A stretch of DNA of 64,000 nucleotides, taken from Pyrenopolyporus hunteri (taxonomy: Eukaryota; Ascomycota; Sordariomycetes; Xylariales; Hypoxylaceae). A program made the translations under genes and the position numbers. Under the pieces are notes generated by a model, which was given only the letters and a program-made list of their open reading frames with translations, made no database searches and was not told the DNA's origin. This document shows, in pieces, positions 20,052 through 33,166 of the stretch (the first letter of the stretch is position 1; every line of letters begins with the position of its first letter). Where the stretch lies: the NCBI GenBank assembly GCA_902806595.1, contig CADCXC010000005.1, positions 2,232,001 through 2,296,000 on the forward strand, written 5' to 3'.

Positions 20052-23000
20052 TTAAGTAGTCAGAGAAACCGGTTTGTCGCTCATGGGCACTACCCCTTGG
20101 AGTTCTCGTAGAACTATGGTCGCGTATTGGCTGGTATTCAGCGCGAAACGAAGGATCACTGCAATCTTCTTCTCATCAGCTGTGGCAAGTGGGGGTAATT
20201 GAGGTGTCTGAACCGATGCATTTCCACTGATGGTAGCATCGCTGGACTGTTCTAGTATGTTCGCCGCCTGTCCGCCGTGTTGGATACCATCGTAAGGTTC
20301 GGGTTCGCTAGATATATGGTTTACGTTATCGTTCGGTGCCTCTTCCACGCCGTTTCCGTTACTGCTACGACAGGGCTGCTCTTCTGATAAAGTCGCATTC
20401 TCGGGCGGCTTCAGGTTGTCGTTGTTAGTAAACACCCTCAACGCTGACATGAGTAACTGGAGTGCACTCTTTGCAATATATCGCACCTGTGTTGTAAGGG
20501 TGGTGGCAGTTAAGGGGCTGGAATCTCCGGCGTCCTGGCCCGCCGCCTGTATCCCTTCGGCCATATTTGGTTGATGAGCTTCATCTCCGTCTACCTGCAT
20601 CTCGCCCCTGTGGACTTGCGGGATACTGATCTTGCTCTCTGAATTGGGATCGTCGGTTTGCACTGAAACCTTGACCCGTTTGTTGCTTCCGTCAACCGAA
20701 GTCTGCACCCAAGTGTCTTTCACTCGGACCTCCGGTTCATCAGAGCACTCTTCGGCTTTTCGTCTTCCGGCATTGGTTTGAGCTCCTTGGCGATCACTCT
20801 CCTGTACGTCCTTAGCTGCATTCTGCCACGTTGACAACTGTTCTCTCGTCTCTCGCTGGGTAGCTGCTCGCTCTGCTGCTTCATTGGCTTTACGAGTCCG
20901 TATTAAATCCAGATCCGTCGGCACTAGCTGCTCCGTATCCTTCGAGTATACTTGAACAGAAGCGCTCGGTGAGCCGATGAACTTGCCCATTAGTTTACGA
21001 TATGACCCGGGGAGGCTGAAATCTTTTTGTCGACGGCGCATGTCCTGGGGGTCTAGCCCGCCGTTCTCCTCCCTAGCCATGAATTCTTTATAGAATTGTG
21101 CAATCTCATTATCCGGGTACGCCACGTCCCAGCCAGGAGAAGGCAATACGACGTCAAATATGGAGTACTTCCCACTGCTGGCCTCTTCCTCCGTCAAAGC
21201 GTGTGCTTTCAACCCTTGCATATCATCGATGTCAGCTCCTCCGTCTACGAGGTGAATCGTCTCCTCCTCGTCGTTTCCGTTGTGACGGTCCTGTCCCGAG
21301 GTAGGAGTCTCGGAATCGAGAAGAACAAGATCCCCCTTGACGACTCGTAGACCGAAAAGCTCCCAACGCTTGCTTGCAGCAAAGTTCCATACTAGAGATT
21401 GATATGCGTGGACGTACATCGTGCGCATCCCACGGTTGATTGAAAGGAGAGCCCCGAGGAAATCTTTGGGCTGCCTACCAAGGTGACGCATCAACGCGGA
21501 CTCGACGTGACATCTTCTAGGTAGATATTTGGTCGCAGCCTGCGCATCTCCCGTGTCCAAGAAGGTCGAGCAGGCTCGTGCGCGGTAAATATCCTCCCGT
21601 CGCGTCGAGTCAGCCGAGCTTGGGTCGGAAATATCTAATAGACTGGGGTCGAATGATAGCAAGGCTCGCACGGCGCCTTCGAAATCTTGCTTGAGGATCT
21701 TCACACCGACTTCCTGGGTTCCGATCTGATGGGTCCCAAACCGTTGGGTGCCGTAATAGTTTATAAAACCATTCTGCTTGACTTGCTCCACCGCGGAGCA
21801 TACGGTGCTGTTTGCGACGTCGAGCTTTTGTTCGAACGTCAGGTCTCCCGTCCCGCTGAAATGGCAATTTTTTAGAACGATCACAAACTCATTCCCGCTA
21901 TGATGTCCTAGGTGGATGGGATGCTTTTCGAACTTGAAATCTCCGATTTTGACACCGTACACCTTGTCGCGGTTGATGGAAATTAGCGAGTTCAAATTGT
22001 TCCGTCGAATGCTGACTCGTTGGGTAGTCACAGCGCGGCGATCCTTGGTACCAGCAATGCCGAAGAAAGCGGGTTTGAGATTCAAACAACGAGCTATCTG
22101 GCCAATTGCATCCATAGTATCTCGGTTTTCTTTATAGAGAGTAAAATGCACGAAATTTCCCTCTCGCTCTTGGCCGGCATTCTGTCCGCTGTTTCTAGAT
22201 CTATCATGTCTAGGGCGGTTGCCCCATTGTCGATTACCCTTGCCCACAATCGTTGCGTTGATAGAACCATCGGCATCAGTGGCTGTATCAAGCTTACCGC
22301 CGAATACACGACGAATCTCCTAGGCAATGTTAGTTTTATTCAACCAGTGAGACTTAACGGGCCTACCGAATGAACTCGGGATCTTTGAGCTTTGTCGGCT
22401 ATCGCAGCGATCTTTACAGAGCGGTCTGTCTTGGGTTGTGCTTGCTTGTCCTCATTAATCTTACTGTGTAAGCTGATTAAACTGTCTGCCGTGTCTCGGC
22501 CAAGTAGGTCTGTCAGAACTGCCCGATCAGAAGCAGATATAGTAGTATAATTTCGTCCATCACTTGGCTGCTCTGAATTTGTCGATGGCTGGGACTCCTG
22601 GTTCTCTAGGGTGGCGGCGCTGACACTACCGGCGGTGGGGTTGGTCTCCTTTGGTTGAGACGACTGGGAAATCTGAGGTCTCGCCGCTGGCTGGTTGGGG
22701 GCTTCCTATATCAGGGTTAGGCGCCTCCTTATTCCCTATTTTAGCAATTCTTTGTAGAAGGTGCTAATAGAACCCACGCGTTTCGTTAAATCCCTTAGGC
22801 TCATCGGGAAGTCATGGAGGTGGACCACCTCGCCATTCTTGCTGATCTCGTGGACCTGGAAATCAGTGAATCTGGGAAACCATTAGGACCGAACTTAAGG
22901 AGTAGAGTACGTCTCTTTAAATTAAGAGTTGGGACTTGTTTATATCTATCTATGTATCCTACCTTGTACGGGTTTGGCCGTGCCAGCCATGTTCCTTCTG

Positions 23001-23090
23001 TGATACGTGGTAGATAATACCGACGCGCTGCTCGAAAGAGCTTCTCACCGAGGCGTCGCTGCCTTGGGCCATGGCAGTATGCGTCGCCAT
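20052..23090 (-). CDS. PUS7: tRNA/mRNA pseudouridine synthase Pus7, TruD family (942 aa)
   Basis: Four exons: 22963-23090, 22778-22871, 22367-22705, 20052-22319; all phases close. Pus7 converts U to pseudouridine in tRNA, U2 snRNA and mRNA. Visible TruD features: the N-terminal block RVGIIYHVSQKEHGWHGQTR joined to FTDFQVHEISKNGEVVHL, then EIRRVFGGKLDT, the catalytic motif AGTKDRRAVTTQ (Asp near residue 280), NYYGTQRFG, the TRUD domain with HAYQSLVWNFAAS, and the closing FALNTSQYATIVLREL near residue 910. Two low-complexity insertions make it long compared with about 676 residues in yeast: a Ser/Gln/Pro-rich one near residue 75-110 and one of roughly 230 residues just before the last helix. 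The exon 2 donor (GTGGGT) is the least certain join. It diverges from the XPB gene. Confidence 0.93.
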
Positions 23091-23753
23091 TTTTGGAGTG
23101 TAGTGGTGCAGTGGTGCAGTGAGGTATGGTCAAGACTTGAATGGTTCAATATGAGCTTATAAGTCGGGACAAATGAAGTCACGCTGAAGATAGGAATGCT
23201 GCGAGATTTGATGTGTATGATAATTTCTCGCTAGTCCTCCATTTCCAAGTTGTCTAGGTCGGGCTTTAGATGCACAGAGAAATGGGAAGATTGAAGGTTG
23301 AAGGTTGCAGTTTGAACACTTTCGATATTTGCGATCTACTCAAGTTTAGGTACTTTTTAGTGGGGTAAGCCCGTTGGGAGTTCGCCATGAAATCTTTCTA
23401 CCGGCAGAAAACTAAACCACCTAGGGCGGTGTATAGAGGTACACGGGTATCGATATGCTGAAACTGGAAGGCGGCGAATACTGTCAGGTGTGGTTTTATC
23501 AATTTCTTATCAACCTCTTCCAAAGGCCCATGCGCATGTGCACATAGTACACAGCACCTGGTAGATAGGTACCTACCAGGATGCTTAATTCCCGCCCCGG
23601 AAATTCCCCCATTGGCCTAAACCTGAACCTTTCACGGCACCTAGGCAGTTTAAGTTTACGTAAGGGTTCAGTACGGTACATCTCACCATCTTCCTCCACT
23701 TTCGCCATCATTCCTTTGATTCAATATCACCACAGTCCATTCTCGCTGTAAGG
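23091..23753. promoter_or_regulatory. Shared upstream region of PUS7 and SSL2
   Basis: 663 bp between divergent starts. Contains tandem GAAGGTTG units near 23292-23306 and a perfect inverted repeat CCTGGTAG/CTACCAGG at 23557-23580. No gene supported. Confidence 0.5.
23557..23580. repeat. Perfect 8-bp inverted repeat with GGTACC-containing loop
   Basis: CCTGGTAG, an eight-base spacer and CTACCAGG form a perfect inverted repeat overlapping a TAGGTACCTA unit, about 175 bp upstream of the XPB/Ssl2 start. Confidence 0.6.
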
Positions 23754-26302
23754 ATGCCGGCGAAAAGGAAAGCCTCAGGGAGTATGTCCGCTTCTCTTGA
23801 CCTACTAACTGATCTGATGATGCTGAACTGGTCAAAAAAGATGTCACAGGCCCTACCAAGTCCGGAAGGGCTTCTACTACCTCGACGCCTGGGCCCTCCA
23901 CGCCTCGATCCATCGATAGCGACGATGATCCAGGGTCTCCCGAGGAGCCCGCCGAGAACGAGGAGCAGTTGCAAAAGGTTGTCGACCGTTTCTCACTCGC
24001 AACGTTCCAGGGAACTACGGCGCACGAAGAAGATTGGACCTCGAGTCGATTCTTCAGAGGCGGGAGGCGAGATTTTTCATACCTGCCTCTGAAACCCGAT
24101 TTCAAAAGCCGCCCTATTTGGATAGATCCTCAGCGAGGTCGCATCATCCTTGAGAACTTCAGCCCCTTAGCCGACCAAGCGAAGGACTTCCTTATTACCG
24201 TCGCCGAGCCTCTGTCGCGTCCGACTTTCATCCACGAGTACGCTCTCACTAGTCACAGTCTATACGCTGCCGTGTCAGTTGGACTACAGCCTCGAGACAT
24301 CATTAATACTCTCGAACGGTTCTCCAAGACACCCGTGCCCGAGTCTATCACAAACTTTATCGGTAGCTGCGCCTCAAGTTACGGCAAAGTAAAGCTGGTC
24401 ATCAAAGATACGAAGTATTTCGTCGAAAGCACCGACCCCGACGTCTTACAGAAGCTGCTAAAAGATGAGGTTATTGGGCCGTGCCGTGTTCAAGGTACGG
24501 AGACGGTCACTAGTGCTCCTTCTATGGGCGGCCTCGTCATTCCCGGGACCTCAAATGCTGCGGGAGTCCAGCAAGCACAGCTCAAGAAAGATGAAAAGAC
24601 ACAAGAGACGGCCGAAGGGGCTCAGGCCCAGAATCCTTACGACGCCTTGAGGGAAGATGACGACGACGACAATCAAGAGGCCGTACATGCCTTCGAGATA
24701 TACGATACTTGCATCGAAGTAGTACAGAAACGTGCTTTGGAAATTCAGTACCCCATGCTGGAAGAGTATGATTTCCGTAATGACGATAGGAATGCAAACC
24801 TCGAAATCGACCTCCGGCCGGCCACACAGATTCGAAGTTATCAGGAGAAGAGTCTTAGTAAAATGTTCGGCAACGGCCGGGCGAAGAGTGGTATCATCGT
24901 CCTGCCTTGTGGTGCGGGCAAGACCTTGGTTGGCATCACAGCTGCTTGCACGATCAAGAAGGGCACCATCGTTCTCTGTACTAGCACGATGTCGGCCAAT
25001 CAATGGCGCAACGAGTTCTTGAAATGGTCCAACATTAGGCCCGAGGATATCGCCCTGTTTACCTCGGATCATAAATCGAGATTTCCAGGTAATACCGGTA
25101 TCATCGTCACGACGTATCCGATGGTAACGAATTCGGGGAAGAAGAGGGCTCACGACTCGCAGAAGATGATGGACTTTCTGACGAGCCGAGAATGGGGTCT
25201 TATGTTGCTAGATGAGGTTCACGTCGTGCCTGCCAATATTTTCCGCAAGGTCTCGCACTCTATCAAGAGCCACGCAAAGCTTGGATTGACCGCGACGCTG
25301 CTCAGAGAAGACGACAAGATCTCGGATCTAAACTTCCTTATAGGGCCGAAGCTGTACGAGGCGAACTGGATGGAACTCTCGGAACAGGGCCACATCGCCA
25401 AGGTCCAATGCGCCGAGGTCTGGTGTCCGATGACAGCCGAATTCTTCGACGAATTCAATAGGCAGAAGAAGAATAGAAGTCTCCAACAGAACCTATACGT
25501 CATGAACCCGCGCAAGATCCAAGCTTGCCAATTCCTCATCGACTACCACGAAAAGCGAGGCGACAAGATTATTGTATTTTCAGACAATGTATACGCTTTG
25601 AAAGAGATTGCTCTTGCCCTGGGTAAGGCTTACATTTGTGGTTCTACGAGCAACAACGAGAGAACGATAGTCTTGGATAATTTTATGCACAACCCCCTGG
25701 TGAAAACCATTTTCCTCTCGAAGATTGGCGATACCTCACTTGATCTCCCGGAGGCAACGTGCCTGATCCAGATCTCGTCTCATTACGGATCCCGTCGTCA
25801 GGAAGCGCAGCGATTGGGCCGGATCCTTCGGGCGAAGCGAAGGTCAGACGAGGGATTCAATGCATTTTTCTACTCTTTAGTTTCGAGGGACACGCCAGAG
25901 ATGTACTACTCGACCAAGCGACAGGCCTTCCTCGTAGACCAAGGCTATTCGTTCAAAGTCATCACGTCACTTACGGGAATGGAGCAGATGGAAGGTTTAG
26001 TGTTCAGCACGCCTCAGGAACGCCGCGAACTCCTCCAAAAGATTGTGGTCGATACGGAATCCAGGAGAGCGGATGACGAGGACGATATTACAGATGACCT
26101 CTTCTACGCACCAGGTGCGAAAAGAAAACGCCGGTTCAAGCGTACGGCCGGCGACCTCGAAGACCTTAGTGGCGGGAAGGACATGGCCTACATCGAACAG
26201 AAGAAGGGCGCGAACAAGGGGCTCAAAAAGAAGCCGGCCCAGAGCAACGCCTTCTTCAAGAAGATCGCGAGGGAGAAGGAAAGGCTCAGAACTCAGCGTT
26301 AG
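23754..26302 (+). CDS. SSL2: TFIIH DNA helicase/translocase XPB (Ssl2/Rad25, 826 aa)
   Basis: Two exons: 23754-23781 and 23850-26302; the join gives MPAKRKASGSPTKSGR. XPB is the 3'-5' ATPase of TFIIH that opens promoters and lesions in nucleotide excision repair. Directly visible: the acidic N-terminal region, the damage-recognition-like domain (SRPTFIHEYALTSHSLYAA), LPCGAGKTLVG (Walker A, near residue 360), LLDEVHVVPA (DEVH box, near 463), LGLTATLLREDDK (motif III), and QRLGRILRAKRRSDEG (motif VI, near 662). After it comes the family block MYYSTKRQAFLVDQGYSFKVI, then a Lys/Arg-rich tail. Length is typical of fungi. The 68-nt intron has a CTAAC branch site. Confidence 0.97.
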
Positions 26303-27691
26303 ATTGCGTTGTATTGCCATGTACAGCATTCAGGTACACTAAAAAGGGAAAGGGGGGCGAGGAGGGGGGGCCGGCGTCAATGGTTCGGAACTGCGTGGGA
26401 CATGAATATACCCCGAGAGGAAGGAAGAATTTTCACCGCTGATCATACCTAGGTAACACTTATGCTACAGGCATACATGTAGGTATTGTGTATAATATCT
26501 ATATGTAAGGTAGTGATACGGTTTAATACAGTACCTAGTACTTTACCCGGGGTTCGGCTTATCTAGTGATTCCAGCGCAATGGGCAGATGCATCCATCCC
26601 ACAGATCATGGCTGCAGTGCTACGCATTAGATGCAACCTGCTAGCCAGCCTCTCCATATTGCGTGGGCTCTCGGGACTTATTTAAAATTTGCTCAAAACA
26701 CACCACACGACATGGGCTAGCATTCGCAAGATCCGATTGGGGTCCGCGTTTTGGTGAAGGGATACACGACTATGAAGATATGAAGGTACCTAGGGGAGGG
26801 AGGCTTATCCCGTGTTACACATCTACACACATATTTTTTTATGCTACCAGGTGCATGTAGGTCCTACATGTACGTATGTAGGAAGCGGTGACGGTGTACA
26901 GGCAAACATAGTCCCAACTTCATCCGTTCCACCATGCTAAGGTTTGGCGCGATTTTGCGGTGAGACTGGTCGAGTGTTTTGGTTTTGGTTTTGGTTATGG
27001 TTTGGTTTGTTTTATTTGTGAAGCGTTGTTGGTTCCATGTTAGTGAAGCCGGCCATTATATAAACTTTAGAAGGCATAGCCTCGAGTATTTGTACCGAGC
27101 TGAATATGCGCTTATCCTAGGTACCTACCCATCTAGATTAATATCGCATCCTGTACGTGCTTACATACCACCTACGGGATGCACGTAAGGTGTGACATCA
27201 TCACCGAGTATATTATACCTAGGTACATTTATGGTAGTGAACTTTTTCGCGGAAGTACCGACGGTCACATGTTTCGAGGTAGCTGTCGGCCATCTATAAA
27301 ACCCCTGCGTTATAGGCGAAGGTACCTACATATTGTACTTCCTTCCCATCCCGTCCCGTCGTAATCTCGAAAAAAAGCACTCCCGGATCTTTTCGAGCGA
27401 TCTCCAAATTCTGCAGTTGGAGGCGACACAACTCGTACGCTTTTCTATATGAGATATGAGATTCGCAGGTATATAAACGAGGGACAGAGGAGTCTAGAAC
27501 CTTCGGAATAAGGTCCGCAAACAATCGGCGACCGAATTGACCCAGCTGATTCAGATGCCGGGTGCTTACAGAGTCGCAACTTGGAGTTTATGTAGGTAGG
27601 TATGTAAGGCGGGTAGGTAAGGCAACTTGGTTGTACAGGGCTTACGGAACTTTTTCGATAGAGATGGCGAGCGTTCGGATTCTAGCCTATC

Positions 27692-27712
27692 TTTTTTTTT
27701 TTTTTTTTTTTT
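27692..27712 (+). repeat. Poly-T tract (21 bases)
   Basis: Uninterrupted T run followed by pyrimidine-rich sequence in the intergenic region. Confidence 0.9.
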
Positions 27713-28877
27713 CCTCTTCTCTTTTCTTGTTCTTTCTTAGCACAGCCTAGCTCGATTAACTACCGTACTATAATATGGATACCTGTTTGCCCCCTAGTTA
27801 ACCAAGACTCTTGTCCATAATCCCTCCTATCCTGAAAAGGTAAAGGGATTACAGTCGTGCTCAAGTCGCAAACGCGGTTGGTTGGTGTCTTTGATCCAAT
27901 GTGTACTCGTGCAGCGAATTCGTATGTACGTGCTGCATTCCACTTCATGTATGTATTTATCTACGGATACAGAGGCTAATCGAAATACTTACCGCACATC
28001 CTACAATGTACCGCACGGTATATAAAGTATCAATCTCAGACCATTGAAAAGGTACTGGGATCTACCGTGTTACTACCAAGGGATAGAAAAAGCAAAAGCG
28101 AAGTCCTAATAAAAAAAATAAATAATAATTGAGGCGTGTATCGATATCTGCTGTTTGTATGTAATATATGTCTTGGCACCGTTTTCTCTCATCCTATTTG
28201 TTTATGAGCCCATCAGCCAATGTCAGCCCCTTTTATTATCATTAACTTCCGAGTTTGGCCGCATAAGAAAAGAACGACAGAGGTAGGAACGGGAGGTCCA
28301 GGCTGAGTGCTAAGTTAGAGGTACCTACCCGGTCAGTAGCAGCGTCCGAGATTTGGCAATCGCGCCTAGATCCACTTTATACCGTCAATTTGCGAGTCGT
28401 GTTTCGACGGGGCAAGCATCGCCCTCCATTAGTTAGTTTCCTTCCGTCATTCAATTACCCAAGGTACCGAACATACTGCCTGCTGCAGCTACTGTACTTA
28501 CCGTATGATTCCTGCTTTCCCTTCCCTCCGGAGCACCTACTGAGTCCTACATATAGGTACCTCATAGGCCAGGGGGATACTTTTTCTCGGGTGTCTTTAG
28601 CTCGACATCCACTTCCTCGGCCTCGATTCTCCTCGAGCTCCAATTTCACTTGAATAACATCTGTCTTACCACCATCGAACACAACAAAGACAGAGACAAC
28701 CACAACCACAACCACAAGACCTTTCTGGAACAGCTTTCGATACCTCATTGCGCGACTTCAACTGTTTGATAGAATGATACGATACTGATTAGAAGAAGTA
28801 AGTTGCCTATTCAAAATGGAATAATATACCTGCCCACCCACCTAGGTACACTCTATCTATATATGCCTACCTCTGTA

Positions 28878-28900
28878 TTCCAATTCCAATTCCAATTCCA
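28878..28900 (+). repeat. TTCCAA short tandem repeat
   Basis: Nearly four head-to-tail TTCCAA units in the likely 5' UTR or promoter of the Trk gene. Confidence 0.85.
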
Positions 28901-29337
28901 GTCCTTCATCGCATTACTCGCTCCCCACTCTTCCACATACTTCGGTTGCCAGTCAACTATAGAAATGTCTCGTGGCCCCTTCTTGGCCATTGTCTCGGCC
29001 TTCTTTGTATCGAGGTTGGCGTGAACTTTTACCTGGTTAATCCAAACTTCGTCTCACCTCACATCTCACGGCTACGCCGTCTTAATTAACGTTGCTCTCA
29101 ATTGTGCTGCGTCAAGCCACAATGCATGTTCATGCATATCACGTCGGCTAACTTTATTATCGCCAGTCTCGCGACGAAAATAACCATTATGTTTGGCATC
29201 GGTGGGCTCATTTTCGACGACCTTATAAGCCAGGTCTACCACTTGGTGGCCTTCTAACATTGGCTTGTTACGTCGTTCCAAGTACCGACGAACATAACTT
29301 ACGTCCAAGATCATATAACTAGCACTCTATAGACATC

Positions 29338-32131
29338 ATGGGGAGATTTCGTGAGCAGGTCTTGGAATGTTTCCAAGCTCTTCGCCCATCTTTCTTGTCC
29401 AGGGACCCGCACTTCAACTTTATCACAGTTCATTGTACGTTCCATTCCCCACGTGTCACACCACTTCCTACCGTTAGCTAACATCCATTAGATTTCTGGG
29501 TTATCGGACTGACCATCATCGGGTCCATCCTGATCTTTGCTACGGCAAGAGGCGATTTGCCCTATGTAGATGCCCTATTTTTTGCCAGCGGCGCCAACAC
29601 CCAAGCAGGGCTGAACACCGTCGATGTTAACTCCCTCAACACCTTCCAGCAGCTGGTGATTTATTTCCTAACTATGATGTCGAACCCCATCAGTATCCAC
29701 TCTTCCGTCGTGTTCCTACGCCTTTATTGGTTCGAGAAGAGATTTCAGCGTATCGCGAAAGAGGCCAGGGCGCGTCGGGTCTCTATCTCCAAATCTCGGT
29801 CTAAGGCAAAGACAACCTCTGCGGACGTGGAGAGGGGCGTCAATGGCCGGAATATTACCGTAATGCACAATACTGCTAAGGCATCTCGGATGACCAATGA
29901 CGGCATCCTGCTAGATAACTACACTATCGAAGGAGCTACGAAGCGTGACCCAATGGCGAATGGTACATATCCTAAGGGCGAATTGGATCGTAAGGAACGG
30001 GACCAACCCCCTCACCGGCTTGCGCCGCCGCAAATCAAATTCTCGGACCAGGTCTACACGAGTGATGCTTTGGAGTCAGATGACGAAGAAATCCAAGCCC
30101 CTCCCAAGCGGTCTGATGCGGAGCATATTGCCATTCTCGAAAGGCAGCGCAAGGCCGACAAGAGCGTGCTCAGAATCCCCGGTCCCCGTGATGCCGACAG
30201 GGGGGCACTGCCGGAGGAGCTAGACGACGAGGGTCCCGAGGGTCCTGAAGGTCTTGATCCCTCTGCCCGTAAACGTAGAGAGTCGAGCGTCGAGGCCCGA
30301 CCAACTACACCGTCTCGCCTTCCGACTCGTCAGGATCGTCAGCCAACCATAACTATCGAGGAGCCCGCGCGGCCGCGTAGAGAAGGACACGACTTATCGG
30401 AAGAGATAGCCGAAGACGTTGAGGCGGCCGCCCACACCCTGGATGCGTTTAAGTTCCGAAAGCCTAGGAAGGAGGGGGAAAAGCTGCACCACACCGACAC
30501 CGCCGCCTCGTCCCGGATTAATCCTTTAACCCGGCTCAAGTCCGCCCTGACTCAGGGTAAGGACGAGGACCCCATGCCGTATCTTAGTTGGCAGCCAACC
30601 TTGGGTCGAAATTCCGCGTTTCTGGGGCTCTCCGAGGAACAGAGAGAGGAACTGGGCGGCATCGAATACCGATCTCTGAAAACCCTTGCGCTCGTCCTTA
30701 CCATCTACTTCTTCGGGTACACCATCTTTGGTATTATCACCCTCGTGCCTTGGATAATTAACAACAATGATTATTATGGCAAGATCATCGACGCCGCCGG
30801 CCAGAGCAGGGTATGGTGGGGCTTCTTCACGGCAAACTCTGCGTTCATGGACCTTGGCATGACACTCACGCCCGATAGTATGAACTCGTTCAACACGGCC
30901 ATCTTCCCGCTTCTCGTCATGTCGTTTCTTATTATACTGGGAAATACCGGCTTCCCCATCATGCTCCGGTTCATGATCTGGTTATTTTCGCTCGTCGTAC
31001 CCCGAGGGTCTGGCCTCTGGGAGGAATTGAGGTTTCTACTAGACCATCCGCGACGGTGTTTTACACTTCTGTTCCCGTCAAACGCTACGTGGTGGCTCTT
31101 CTTTATCTTGGTCGCCCTCAACGGAGTGGACTTGATATTGTTCATTATTCTTGATGTGAGTAACTGTAACAATCCCCTCTGCCATTCGATGCTAACGGAT
31201 GTCTAAACAGCTCCACGGAGAATCGGTTGCGGGCCTACCGCTCAATATCCGTTTCCTCGATGGTTGGTTTCAAGCTACGGCCACCAGAACCGCCGGATTC
31301 TCCTGCGTCAACCTGGCTGCTCTCCACCCAGCTGTCCAAACGTCGTACCTCATCATGATGTATATCTCTGTCTTCCCCGTCGCTATCTCGATTCGTAGGA
31401 CGAACGTGTACGAGGAGAAGTCTCTCGGAGTATACAACACAGCCTACGACGCCGACGACGCCGAGCAGAGTAACATATCGTACGTAGGGACCCATTTACG
31501 GCGGCAGTTATCTTTCGACTTGTGGTACATATTCGTCGGTTATTTCATTCTTACCATCACCGAGGGCCCGCGTCTTATGTCGGGTGACTTTTCCATGTTC
31601 GCGGTGCTTTTCGAGGTCGTGAGCGCTTACGGCACAGTTGGGCTTAGTCTGGGATACCCAAACGTCAACGCCTCGCTGTGCTCTCAATTCACCGTCCTCG
31701 GTAAGCTTGTTATAATCGCGATGCAGATCCGTGGCCGCCACCGTGGCCTGCCCTATGGATTAGACCGAGCCGTCCTTCTACCTAGCGAACACCTCAATCG
31801 CAAGGAGGACGAGGATGCTGAGCTGAGACTCCAGCGCCGCCACTCTGCCATGTCCCTCGGTCAGCACTCTCACCACCGAGCTTCTAGCATGTCTAGGGGC
31901 CGTAGTCGTAGCGTGGATAGGAAACAGCTTCTGACGAATCTCATGCATCCTGGCCCGGTGTTACCGCGGCATCACTCGATGGGGAAATCGGAGAGCTCTA
32001 TCGGATTCGGTAGGATGGAGACATTAAAGAAGCACACGACAGATCCCGCAAAGCGCGAGAATGGCGATGCGCAGGATCCTGTCCCTCGATATAGGAAGCG
32101 AGCGGATACGCAGCCGGCCATAGACCATTAG
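29338..32131 (+). CDS. TRK1: High-affinity potassium transporter, Trk/HKT family (893 aa)
   Basis: Three exons: 29338-29434, 29492-31155, 31211-32131. Plasma membrane K+ transporter with four M1-P-M2 units. The four pore loops are visible: SGANTQAGLNTVD, NSAFMDLGMTLTP, ATRTAGFSCVNL and SAYGTVGLSLGYP, each with the selectivity-filter Gly. The long hydrophilic loop between units 1 and 2 (about residues 95-430) is charged and low-complexity, as in yeast Trk1. The C-terminal 130 residues are basic and Ser/His-rich. The N-terminus MGRFREQVLECFQALRP matches the start chosen. It converges on the bL19m gene. The name follows the yeast protein; the fungus may have paralogs. Confidence 0.95.
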
Positions 32132-33166
32132 GAGAGGATAGGTACGGTAGGGCCAATAACGTTAGGTCCTGCTGATGACGAACAAATACGGGCGTCGTTC
32201 CAGTCGACGCCAGTTCGCCATTGGGATATGGAGCGGGTTGAATCAGCGCCGGTGTTCCGTAATCCCTGGCGAGAGTGAGATACGGCGATACCTCGGGATC
32301 ACGGATAATTCGATACATTGAACCTCTCCTCAGTGCCCGGAAGATACCGAAAGCCGGAGGTGGATATTGAATTAGAATTACAGTGCACATATAACATTAG
32401 AGACGGCGGCTCAGGCTTACGATAGAAATGCATCAAACACTAGAGGGAGGCGACGTTTGTTTTTATGGGCTAGCATTTGTCCCAGCCACGGCGTTTGGAT
32501 CGTACGAAGGGGCTCACGAAATCAGGATAGGCCCATACGAGGAGAAACATCGTTCAGTCCCATTTCTTCTTTCCCTCTACGGCCACCGTGGCGAGATACC
32601 GAGCTATTACTCGGTTACATTGTCTCGATCGAGGTGGCTCAAGTGTATATTAGCGACCCCTAAGCCCGTTTACGCAATGACTTTATTTATGACGAAACCG
32701 TAGCTTGTCCAATACTTGAACGTGGTAAAGTGCCTAAAGAACTGATACTGCTCTTCGAAAGCGTGCCTGGACGAATATATCGCCTATGATATCTAACTGG
32801 GTAGGTGGGTTCTAGCTTATGAAACGGAAAATTAGTCTGATGCTCCCCATTAACGAATTTGAATGTGCGTCAAACAAGTGAGACTTGAATGGGGGCAAGA
32901 TAGTATTCATATGGTACACGTCTACGGGTTGTGTATATGTTCGTACACGCAAGTCGTCTCCCGCGGTCTCTAAACACTGCCTTTTCTCCTTCCAGATAAT
33001 ATTCAAGGGGGGAGAGAGAGAATTCAGCCGGTCCATCAGTCCGGTTTTTAGCTTTTTCTACTTCTCTGCTGCAAAGTCATAGAAAACCCGCAAACCCCCC
33101 GTGATATATATCCACCTAATTGCGAGCCTGTCCTTGCCTCGCCTTGCCTTGCCTCGCCTCGCCCTA
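32132..33166. other. Convergent 3' intergenic region (TRK1 / bL19m)
   Basis: Both 3' flanks. A CCTTGCCTCGCC-type short repeat lies at 33130-33165. The small frames at 32428-32703 are not supported as a gene. Confidence 0.55.

Larger units (their letters stand above)
26303..29337. other. 3-kb intergenic region upstream of the Trk gene
   Basis: No gene supported on either strand. Holds TACCTAGGTA motifs near 26446, 26788, 27117-27129, 27217-27226 and 28841, a 21-base T run (27692-27712), a CAACCACAACCACAA tract (28697-28718) and a TTCCAA repeat (28878-28900). The last 700 bases, rich in CAA and pyrimidine, look like promoter and 5' UTR of the transporter. It is unusually long for this window, as expected for a strongly regulated transporter gene (inference). 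Confidence 0.55.
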
